Below are positions 24,257 to 30,745 of a stretch of 33,698 bases of DNA, one piece after another. Under the pieces are notes generated by a model. The model saw nothing but the letters and a program-made list of their open reading frames with translations, was not told the DNA's origin and did not search any database. A program made the position numbers and the translations under genes. Source of the stretch: Mesorhizobium sp. dw_380 (GTDB lineage: Bacteria; Pseudomonadota; Alphaproteobacteria; Rhizobiales; Rhizobiaceae). Location of the stretch: NCBI RefSeq assembly GCF_018588885.1, contig NZ_JAFFIW010000054.1, forward strand, positions 1 through 33,698, read 5' to 3'. Position 1 is the first letter of the stretch, and every line of letters starts with the position of its first letter.

Positions 24257-25306
24257 TCATCTGGCGCTCGTCGGCGTGTAGCCGAAACGGCGACGGAAGC
24301 AGCGATTGAAGTACGACACGTCGCTGAATCCGCTTATCAAGGCGATCTCGCTGACACGCATTTCGTGCCTCTGCGAGAGCATTCTGCGCGCGCTCTGCAA
24401 GCGCAGTTCGAGAACGCGCTCGGTGAAGCTAGTGCCCGTCTCCTGAAGGAGATCGTGAACATAGCGCGGCGACAGGCCGAGTTCTTTCGCGACTTCTTGC
24501 GCCGAGATGCCGGGGCTGGCGAAATTGTCCGCGATCTTCGCAAGCACGGCCTGCAGCCTGGCCGCTCGCAGACCCCGCAGCCCGGCCAATTCGGCAGCCT
24601 GGCCTTTCGCGCCGGTCACCAGGCCGATCAGGTCGACGATCGTTTCCGTCGCGTGCGTTATGAGATCGGGCGAGGCGAGGGGGCGGCCGGTTTCAAGCAG
24701 CTGGCAATAGCGCTTGAGAAGATCGAGCGCTTCGTTTTCGGCGCCTATCTTCAACGCCAGCCTGTCGTCGATCTGCGGGAAGGCTTGGGTGAGGATGGCG
24801 CGCGGGACCACTATGTTTGCCCACACATTGCTGTCGGAGCCGGTCATTTTGAGCGCTTCCGACGCTGTGACAAGCACGGCCTCTCCTTGACCGATGCCAT
24901 ATTCGCGACCGACCTGGGCCCCGGACAATACTGTGTCGGCCTTGTTGATCAGCAGCAGATAGCCGTCATTGTCGTCGTCGGCGATGTTGCTCGCCTTCCT
25001 CGTCGCATGCTTGATGGTTCCAGACATCTGGCCAAGAACAAGCGGCCCGACAGCCGTGGCTTCGATCGAGGCCTGGAAAGGCAGGTTTTCCGATATGCCA
25101 TATTCGACCGACCATATCTCCGCGAAATGGATATCCTGCCAGAGGGAAAACCGATCTCGTTCGCTAAGATGCGATGGCAACTGAGCCGATGAAAAGACCG
25201 TCTTTTGTGACAATGGTGTAACCCGATATATATTCGCTAGCTCTAATGTATTGAGCGCGATGCTTCCCATTCCAAGCATAACCAGCGACAATAGCCGCTC
25301 TGGCAT
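24257..25306 (-). CDS. AraC-family transcriptional regulator
   Basis: About 349 aa. The N-terminal sensing domain (AraC_binding_2-like) begins near AQLPSHLSERDRFSLWQD and runs to about residue 220. The C-terminal double HTH (about 245-349) shows ISAQEVAKELGLSPRYVHDLL, then VSEIALISGFSDVSYFNRCFRRRFGYTP, the standard AraC signature. The start is uncertain: the ATG at 25306 lacks a ribosome site, and the first 40 codons are AT-rich (including ATATATAT) and look like promoter rather than coding sequence, so a later start is likely. It is divergent from a LuxR-type gene and upstream of the autotransporter on the same strand; control of either is inferred. The inducer is unknown. Confidence 0.87.
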   Translation of the reverse strand: MPERLLSLVMLGMGSIALNTLELANIYRVTPLSQKTVFSSAQLPSHLSERDRFSLWQDIHFAEIWSVEYGISENLPFQASIEATAVGPLVLGQMSGTIKHATRKASNIADDDNDGYLLLINKADTVLSGAQVGREYGIGQGEAVLVTASEALKMTGSDSNVWANIVVPRAILTQAFPQIDDRLALKIGAENEALDLLKRYCQLLETGRPLASPDLITHATETIVDLIGLVTGAKGQAAELAGLRGLRAARLQAVLAKIADNFASPGISAQEVAKELGLSPRYVHDLLQETGTSFTERVLELRLQSARRMLSQRHEMRVSEIALISGFSDVSYFNRCFRRRFGYTPTSAR

Positions 25307-25321
25307 CAACTGATCGAATTC

Positions 25322-25396
25322 AAATCCTTAGTCGAGATCAACCGCGCGTGGCGTCACCTGAAAGTATGACGCTACAAAATCCTTCGAGGCGAGATC
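25322..25396. promoter_or_regulatory. Operator candidate between divergent AraC and LuxR genes
   Basis: The core is an inverted repeat: GTGGCGTCA (25348-25356) with TGACGCTAC (25367-25375), 8 of 9 bases paired around a 10-bp spacer. It is framed by two direct copies of AAATCCTT, each followed by CGAGATC: 25322-25329 with 25333-25339, and 25377-25384 with 25390-25396. The whole set sits between the two divergent regulator genes, so it may control both. Confidence 0.45.
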
Positions 25397-25412
25397 GGAG
25401 CAAAATGGGGGC

Positions 25413-26555
25413 ATGGTGGAGAGGCTGAGCAGTGAAGTCCTTTGTTCGATCATCGGCGATATCTACGATTGCGTCTTGAACCCCGATGGTTGGGCCGGGG
25501 TGATGACCCGGATCACCGGGGCTGTCGACGCGGCCTACACGACCATCGCGCTTGCCAGCACCGCCGGCAACCACGGCCGCTTCGCGGCCCAATCGCCCTG
25601 GGATCCCGAGCAAATGCGCGTGCTCCAGGATGACTACGACTTCGACACGATTCCGGGGCTGAAGGCCGCGGTCGTCGGCGACATCGACACCCCTGTCGCG
25701 ACGCTGTCGCAGATGAGCGAAGCCGAGCTCCAGCAGACGCCGTTTTTTCAGAATTGGGCCAAACCGCAGGGCTTGCGTGAAGGCTGTATCACCAAATTCG
25801 TCCATACGCCGGACCGGATCGGGCTGATGGGTTGCACCACGCGGGCCACCAGGGCGGCCATATCAGCAGAAGACCAGCGTTTCCTGGCATTGCTCTCGCC
25901 GCATCTGCGCCGTGCATCGCTGATCGGAGACCTGCTCGACCAGACCCGCGTCACCGCCAATCTTTATCGCCAGGCGCTCGACCATCTGGCGGTGCCCGTT
26001 GTTCTGACCGGCGCACATGGAGCGATCCTCCACGCCAATGGAGCCGCCGAACGGATGTTTTCGGCGCAAGGCCCCATTCTTTCCAGGAACGGCCTGCTGC
26101 AGGTGCGAAATCCGGCAGTGGCCCGCGCCCTGCTGGAAGCGATCGCCAGTGCGGCGAGCGCGGATTTTTTGCTTGGCTCCCGCGGCATTGGCCTGCCCAT
26201 TTCGGCCCCGGGTCAGCCGCCCGCCGTGGCCTATGTGTTGCCGTTGAGCGAAGGAACCGCTCGCGCCGCTTTCCAGCCCGCATGTGCCGCCGTCTTCGTG
26301 TCGACGACGACGGCCTCTTCCCCACTGCCCGAGGCCGTTCTCACCACTTTATTCGACCTTACGCCGGCGGAGGCGCGCGTCCTGCTGCGCATCGGCAGCG
26401 GATTGTCGGCGTCGAAGAGTGCATTGTCGCTCGGCATCGGCGAAAACACGCTGAAGACACACCTCAACCGCATCTTCGCCAAAACCGGCACGAGACGCCA
26501 AGCCGATCTCGTCAAACTCGTTTCGGATATCGGCACGCCGCTGGCGGCTCACTAG
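25413..26555 (+). CDS. LuxR-family transcriptional regulator with PAS-like middle domain
   Basis: A 380-aa DNA-binding protein. The N-terminal 180 residues hold a sensor-like domain with no receiver Asp pocket and no recognisable acyl-homoserine-lactone domain. A PAS-like segment follows (about 190-290: LDHLAVPVVLTGAHGAILHANGAAERMF). The C-terminal LuxR HTH (about 310-372) shows LTPAEARVLLRIGSGLS and GIGENTLKTHLNRIFAKTG. This layout is common in single-component LuxR regulators of rhizobia whose ligands are unknown. The ATG at 25413 has only a G-rich stretch upstream as ribosome site. It is divergent from the AraC gene and 284 bp upstream of the porin gene on the same strand. Confidence 0.88.
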   Translation: MVERLSSEVLCSIIGDIYDCVLNPDGWAGVMTRITGAVDAAYTTIALASTAGNHGRFAAQSPWDPEQMRVLQDDYDFDTIPGLKAAVVGDIDTPVATLSQMSEAELQQTPFFQNWAKPQGLREGCITKFVHTPDRIGLMGCTTRATRAAISAEDQRFLALLSPHLRRASLIGDLLDQTRVTANLYRQALDHLAVPVVLTGAHGAILHANGAAERMFSAQGPILSRNGLLQVRNPAVARALLEAIASAASADFLLGSRGIGLPISAPGQPPAVAYVLPLSEGTARAAFQPACAAVFVSTTTASSPLPEAVLTTLFDLTPAEARVLLRIGSGLSASKSALSLGIGENTLKTHLNRIFAKTGTRRQADLVKLVSDIGTPLAAH

Positions 26556-26839
26556 GCTGAAGCCGCCGATCAAGAGAGTATGCCGAAACCCTCGTCGACG
26601 CGGGACGTGTCGCCATCAGGCTCGACGCTGGGCGGTGCCATGGAGACCCCCAGCCGACGCCTGCTGAGACCGAATAGCCACACCGACCGAGAAAGCGTTG
26701 CTGCGCTCTCCAGGACAATTCAGGTGCGGCCCAGCCCAAGACGCGGCCGGCGGACAATGCAACACCGGGGCCGCGACAACAGCTGGATCCCCGCGAGGCA
26801 TTTCGCGGGGACCACAACCCTTGGGGCGGCAGACAAACA
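26556..26839 (+). other. Leader region of the porin gene with a start-proximal hairpin
   Basis: These 284 bp contain no convincing gene. A strong hairpin, TCCCCGCGA (26788-26796) with TCGCGGGGA (26803-26811) around GGCATT, ends 28 bp before the porin ATG. With no good Shine-Dalgarno visible, the hairpin may stabilise the mRNA 5' end or limit ribosome entry. It could also be a terminator for the LuxR gene, but no T-run follows. Confidence 0.45.
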
Positions 26840-27520
26840 ATGAAAACTATTCTTCTCGCAACAGCATTGATCCTCGCGCCGGCCGGCATGGCGTGCGCGG
26901 CTGACATCAATGATGCCTCGCCGGCTGCTTACGATTGGTCCGGCCTCTATGCTGGCGTTCACTTCGGTTACGTAGCCGCAAAGTCCGATCTCACCGTCTT
27001 CAACTATGGCGGCGGGAGCGCCGATGTCGTCACCTCCATGGATGCGGACGGGTTTATTGGCGGCATCCACATAGGCTTTGATCAAGAAATGGCGAGCCGC
27101 TTCGTGCTCGGTGCCGAGGCTGACCTGGCATACAACAACGTGGAGGGGCTGACGATATTCGCTGGCGGCGTCACGATGCTCAAGAGCGAGCTCAAATGGT
27201 CGGGTTCGGCGCGGTTGCGGGCTGGCTATGCATTCGATCGGACTTTGCCTTACATTACCGGTGGCGTGGCCGCAGCCAAGTATGAAGTGACTGGGACTAC
27301 CGGCACCGACAGCGTTCAACTCCACGACGAAACACATACTGGTTGGACGCTTGGAGCAGGCGTTGAGCACGCCTTCACCGACAAGTGGATCGCTCGGGTC
27401 GAGTATCGCTACTCCGACTTCGGTACCCAGCAGCTTTCGGCGGCAGACGGTATTAACACGGCGGCGGACGTCGACCTCAAGACACACGATGTCCGGGTCG
27501 GCCTCAGCTACAAATTCTGA
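26840..27520 (+). CDS. Outer-membrane beta-barrel protein, Omp25/Omp31-like porin family
   Basis: A 226-aa outer-membrane protein. The signal peptide MKTILLATALILAPAGMACA is cut near residue 20. The mature part begins with YDWSGLYAGVHFGYVAA, the hallmark first strand of the Omp25/Omp31 group of alphaproteobacteria. Alternating aromatic strands follow (GGIHIGFDQE, LGAEADLAYNN, SARLRAGYAFDRTLPYITGG, GWTLGAGVEHAFTDKWIARV), ending in VRVGLSYKF with the C-terminal Phe needed for barrel assembly. An eight-stranded barrel is expected. Members are abundant structural porin-like proteins and, in Brucella, surface antigens; one Rhizobium-type member binds haem. A hairpin lies 28 bp before the start and a terminator-like hairpin 20 bp after the stop, so it is probably monocistronic. 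Confidence 0.93.
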   Translation: MKTILLATALILAPAGMACAADINDASPAAYDWSGLYAGVHFGYVAAKSDLTVFNYGGGSADVVTSMDADGFIGGIHIGFDQEMASRFVLGAEADLAYNNVEGLTIFAGGVTMLKSELKWSGSARLRAGYAFDRTLPYITGGVAAAKYEVTGTTGTDSVQLHDETHTGWTLGAGVEHAFTDKWIARVEYRYSDFGTQQLSAADGINTAADVDLKTHDVRVGLSYKF

Positions 27521-27539
27521 TCCGACAGGCCGGACAACA

Positions 27540-27566
27540 CCCCGCGCTGGGCTCTTCCGCGCGGGG
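27540..27566 (+). terminator. Terminator-like hairpin after the porin gene
   Basis: CCCCGCGC (27540-27547) pairs perfectly with GCGCGGGG (27559-27566) around an 11-nt loop, 20 bp after the porin stop. No T-tract follows, so intrinsic termination is plausible but not certain. Confidence 0.5.
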
Positions 27567-27619
27567 AGACGCAATTCGCCGTAGTTTCGGCCTTCGCCGA
27601 TCGCCGCGCCGGCTCCCCT

Positions 27620-27658
27620 CATGGACTTCGCTGAAATACAACCCATATTGAGTCCATG
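27620..27658 (+). promoter_or_regulatory. Inverted repeat touching the nfeD ribosome site
   Basis: CATGGACT (27620-27627) pairs with AGTCCATG (27651-27658) across 23 nt. The right arm's last base is the first G of the GGAG (27658-27661) used by the NfeD gene. If it folds in RNA it could influence translation; as DNA it could be an operator. Confidence 0.3.
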
Positions 27659-27669
27659 GAGCTTTGAGC

Positions 27670-29052
27670 GTGTCCTTCGCGCGGGTGGCACTTCTTGCCG
27701 TGGCCCTGGTCGTCGCGGCTGTCGTTTCTCCGTTCCCTTCGGCCGGGAGCGAGAGGGTCGCGCTGAGCGTCGCCATTGACGGCGCCATCGGGCCGGCAAG
27801 CACCAGGCAGCTCGAGGAAGCGCTCGATGTCGCCACCAAGCGGGACGCCGCGGTCCTCATCCTGAAGCTCGACACGCCCGGCGGGCTGGTCACTTCGATG
27901 CGCGAGATGATCGCCGACATCCTGGCCTCGCCAGTGCCCGTCATCGGCTATGTCGCGCCGGCCGGCGGCCACGCGGCGAGTGCCGGCACCTATATCCTCT
28001 ACGCCACCCATGTCGCGGCGATGGCACCCGGCACCAATCTCGGTGCCGCGACACCGGTCGAGATGGGGGGGCTGCCGTCGCTTCCGGGCGGCGAGAAGGA
28101 CAACGGCCCGGCCAAGGACCAGAAGGATGCCAACGGCCGGCCGGCCGGCGATGCGATGATGGCCAAGGTGACGAACGACGCCGTCGCCCTGATCCGCTCG
28201 CTCGCCGAATTGCGCGGGCGCAATGGCGATTGGGGCGAGAAGGCGGTGCGCGAGGCGGCGAGCCTGTCGGCCAATGCGGCGCTGCAGGAGCATGTCATCG
28301 ACTTCGTCGCCCGCGACACCACCGAGCTCTTGCAGCAGGCCGATGGGCGCACGGTCGACGTGGCCGGCAGGAAAGTGCTTCTGGCAACCAAAGGGCTGCC
28401 GGTCGAGACGCTGGAGCCCGGCTGGTTCATCCGGCTGCTCGCCGTCATCACCGATCCCAACACCGCTGTCATCCTGATGCTGGTCGGTGTCTACGGCATC
28501 ATCTTCGAGTTCACCAGCCCAGGCGCTGTGGCGCCCGGCGTCGTCGGCACCATCTGCCTCGTGCTCGGCCTCTATGCGCTCGATCTCTTGCCGATCAACT
28601 ATACCGGCCTTGCCCTGATGCTGCTCGGCATCACCTTCCTGGTCATCGAGGCGTTCAATCCCACCGTCGTGCTTGGGCTCAGCGGCGTGATTGCCTTCCT
28701 GTTCGGCGCCGCCATGCTGATGAGGGTCGAGGGACCAGGCTTTGCCATGTCCTGGGCCGTCATCGGCCCCGCCGCCGCGCTGACGCTTGGGCTGGCGCTG
28801 CTGACCGGCACCTATGTCTGGGCGGTGCGCCGGAACCCGCCGCGCGTCGGCGGCGAGGCCATGCGCGGCGTGCCGGCCGAGATCCTCGACTGGCAGGGCG
28901 GCGAGGGCCATGTGCTGGCCTTGGGCGAGCGCTGGCGGGCGAAGGCCGACGAGCCGATCGCGGCGGGCGACAGCGTCGAGGTCACCGACATCAGCGACCT
29001 GGTGCTGACGGTGCGGCGGCGCGATGCGGGAGGCAATGGAGCAAAACAATGA
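27670..29052 (+). CDS. NfeD-family membrane serine protease (ClpP-class, long form)
   Basis: A 460-aa membrane protein of the long NfeD type. An N-terminal signal/TM (about 5-22) leads to a ClpP-like protease domain facing the periplasm. The oxyanion-type motif LKLDTPGGLVTSMREM is followed by GGHAASAGTYIL with nucleophile Ser104, and AKVTNDAVALIRSLAELRGRN with general-base Lys166, the Ser-Lys dyad pattern of the archaeal stomatin protease PH1510. Four TM helices follow (about 255-400), then a C-terminal OB-fold (GVPAEILDWQGGEGHVLALG). The GTG at 27670 is chosen because GGAG lies 8 nt upstream; the TTG at 27664 is too close to it. The stop overlaps the slipin ATG (ATGA). This protease cleaves the stomatin partner in studied systems and is linked to membrane quality control. 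Confidence 0.93.
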   Translation: MSFARVALLAVALVVAAVVSPFPSAGSERVALSVAIDGAIGPASTRQLEEALDVATKRDAAVLILKLDTPGGLVTSMREMIADILASPVPVIGYVAPAGGHAASAGTYILYATHVAAMAPGTNLGAATPVEMGGLPSLPGGEKDNGPAKDQKDANGRPAGDAMMAKVTNDAVALIRSLAELRGRNGDWGEKAVREAASLSANAALQEHVIDFVARDTTELLQQADGRTVDVAGRKVLLATKGLPVETLEPGWFIRLLAVITDPNTAVILMLVGVYGIIFEFTSPGAVAPGVVGTICLVLGLYALDLLPINYTGLALMLLGITFLVIEAFNPTVVLGLSGVIAFLFGAAMLMRVEGPGFAMSWAVIGPAAALTLGLALLTGTYVWAVRRNPPRVGGEAMRGVPAEILDWQGGEGHVLALGERWRAKADEPIAAGDSVEVTDISDLVLTVRRRDAGGNGAKQ

Positions 29053-29807
29053 TGATTGGTTATGTGGCCTATCTGGTCGTCGCGCTGGTGGTGTTCGTGT
29101 TCCTGTCCGCGGCCATCCGCATCCTCAGGGAATATCAGCGCGGCGTGGTCTTCACGCTCGGCCGCTTCACCGGGGTCAAGGGTCCCGGGCTCATCATCCT
29201 CGTTCCCTTCGTCCAGCAGATGGTGAAGGTCGATCTGCGGGTGGTGGTGCAGGACGTGCCGCCGCAGGACGTGATTTCGCGCGACAACGTCTCGGTGAAG
29301 GTCAACGCGGTGCTCTATTTCCGCATCGTCGACGCCGAGCGGGCGGTCATCCAGGTCGAGGATTTCATGGCGGCCACCAACCAGCTGGCGCAGACCACGC
29401 TGCGCTCGGTGCTCGGCAAGCACGAACTCGACGAGATGCTGGCCGAGCGCGACAAGCTCAACAGCGACATCCAGGAGATCCTCGACCAGCGCACCGATGC
29501 GTGGGGCATCAAGGTGTCCAATGTCGAGATCAAGCATGTCGACCTCAACGAGAACATGGTCCGCGCCATCGCCAAGCAGGCCGAAGCCGAGCGGCTGCGG
29601 CGCGCCAAGGTGATCAATGCCGAGGGCGAGCAGCAGGCGGCGGCGAAACTGGTCGAAGCGGGCCGGATGCTGGCGGCCGAGCCGCAAGCCATGCAGCTGC
29701 GTTATTTCGAGGCGCTGCACGACATCGCGGGCGAGCGTTCGTCCACGGTGGTGTTCCCGCTGCCGGTGGATCTGCTCGGGCAGTTTTTGAAGGGGCAGGG
29801 GAAGTGA
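29049..29807 (+). CDS. Slipin/stomatin-like SPFH-domain membrane protein
   Basis: A 252-aa prohibitin/stomatin homologue. A single N-terminal hydrophobic segment (about 3-24) precedes YQRGVVFTLGRFTGVKGPGL, the stomatin start. The SPFH core (about 35-190) includes VDLRVVVQDVPPQDVISRDN and TLRSVLGKHELDEMLAERDK. A helical region follows (MVRAIAKQAEAERLRRAKVI), then a C-terminal hydrophobic stretch (STVVFPLPVDLLGQFL). It starts inside the nfeD stop (4-nt ATGA overlap), so the two are translationally coupled, as in many bacteria and archaea. The protein should form oligomers at the inner membrane, organise microdomains and act as partner or substrate of the NfeD protease. Confidence 0.95.
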   Translation: MMIGYVAYLVVALVVFVFLSAAIRILREYQRGVVFTLGRFTGVKGPGLIILVPFVQQMVKVDLRVVVQDVPPQDVISRDNVSVKVNAVLYFRIVDAERAVIQVEDFMAATNQLAQTTLRSVLGKHELDEMLAERDKLNSDIQEILDQRTDAWGIKVSNVEIKHVDLNENMVRAIAKQAEAERLRRAKVINAEGEQQAAAKLVEAGRMLAAEPQAMQLRYFEALHDIAGERSSTVVFPLPVDLLGQFLKGQGK

Positions 29808-30147
29808 GTTCCGTCTGCCAATAGAGCACTTTGCGGGCAAGTGAAATTGCCTGGCATTGCAGAAAGGCAAGTAAAACAGTGGGTTGCAGCGATGTTCTGC
29901 CCCAATACAAAAGCGCATGGCTTGGGCTATTACAGGAAAAGACGTGAAAGATCTTTTCGCGAAACGGGCCCATTCGAGCATTAGCAAACGCTGTTTTAAA
30001 TAAACGAAAAATAAAGTACAAATGTTTGTCTTGGATCAAAGTCGAGATCGTGATTGTCGTATAACAATCCGTCCGCCTCGACATTTCGGAGGGACGACGG
30101 TGTCTGCCTTTCGTTCGGTTTCATAATACCGGAAGACGCAGGACAGC
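29808..30147 (+). other. AT-rich intergenic region upstream of the 80-aa gene
   Basis: These 340 bp are clearly AT-richer than the neighbouring genes, most of all at 29990-30070. No open frame with codon bias is present. It holds the repeated word GGCAAGT (near 29838 and 29867), a short AAAGATCTTT palindrome near 29950 and the FixK/FNR-like promoter candidate at 30026-30065. I see no clear terminator for the slipin operon. Confidence 0.55.
30026..30065 (+). promoter_or_regulatory. FixK/FNR-like box with matching -10 element
   Basis: TTGTCTTGGATCAA (30026-30039) fits the TTGA-N6-TCAA dyad with one mismatch (TTGT in the left half). A -10 candidate TATAAC lies at 30060-30065, 20 bp after the box, close to the ~22 bp of an activator-type FNR promoter centred near -41. 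It would drive the 80-aa gene whose ATG is at 30148. The pattern is visible; oxygen regulation is inference. Confidence 0.4.
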
Positions 30148-30390
30148 ATGGTTGATCAATCCAAATCGGCATCTGGCGGGCCAATGGAGCTTCAGGCGGC
30201 CATCCTCCTTGCATTGCAAGACTATGTCCGCCGATCGGTAATCTCCACCAATCATGTCATGAAAAGGGTACGGGAACTGTGTCCCGACTGCACGCTCGAG
30301 GACCAGGTATTGGCCCGATTGATCCAGGAAGCCGCGATGTTGTTGGGATTGGTCCCGGTCTTCGACCCCTCCCTGGGCCAGATCAGGTAA
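30148..30390 (+). CDS. Small hypothetical protein with a CPDC motif
   Basis: An 80-aa soluble protein I do not recognise. It is largely helical by composition: MELQAAILLALQDYVRRS, then VMKRVRELCPDCTLEDQ, then LARLIQEAAMLLGLVPVFD. The Cys-Pro-Asp-Cys motif near residue 45 could bind a metal or act in redox, but a single CxxC proves neither. A weak ribosome site (CAGGA) lies 7 nt before the ATG; a second ATG at residue 13 is possible. It stands alone between AT-rich regions, behind a FixK/FNR-like site, and upstream of the cyclic-di-GMP gene. No signal peptide or membrane segment is seen. Confidence 0.6.
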   Translation: MVDQSKSASGGPMELQAAILLALQDYVRRSVISTNHVMKRVRELCPDCTLEDQVLARLIQEAAMLLGLVPVFDPSLGQIR

Positions 30391-30745
30391 CCAAGGGCGT
30401 CCGGCTGGCAGGTCAGTTCGCGGACCGCCGGCATTAACCGGCGTTGCCAGCAATCGCTTCAACAATGACCGAGATCGGGGATGCTGGAAATCCGGGCCGC
30501 GCGTTCTGCGGCGAGATGATCGTCGATCGCGATGCCGATCCGACATCGGTGATTGATCTCGATGCAAAATCCGCAGCCGTGATTTTACTGCGTCTTCCCG
30601 GCAAGAAGACGCAGCGAGAGCACGTCGATGTCTTAAGTCAGCCTTAATACGTTAGGCGCAACAATAGTAACGTATCCATTTATTCTATTTCGCAAAAAAA
30701 GTCGGCACTCATCTGGCGGGATTGGCCTTGCGATTTCAGTTTTCG
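30391..30745 (+). other. Intergenic region with two inverted repeats
   Basis: These 355 bp precede the GGDEF-EAL gene. The first structure is a 9-bp hairpin, CTGCGTCTT (30588-30596) with AAGACGCAG (30606-30614), with no T-run. The second is ATACGTTA (30647-30654) with TAACGTAT (30668-30675), listed separately. Positions 30640-30710 are AT-rich and look like a promoter zone. A short frame at 30465-30647 lacks a ribosome site and strong codon bias and was not accepted as a gene. Confidence 0.5.
30647..30675 (+). promoter_or_regulatory. Inverted repeat upstream of the GGDEF-EAL gene
   Basis: ATACGTTA and TAACGTAT form perfect 8-bp arms around a 13-bp spacer, 71 bp before the chosen start. The position is suitable for an operator. 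I cannot assign a regulator family. Confidence 0.4.

Noticed and set aside
30465..30647. A 60-aa frame upstream of the c-di-GMP gene
   Set aside because: No ribosome site and only weak codon bias; it overlaps a hairpin and looks intergenic.
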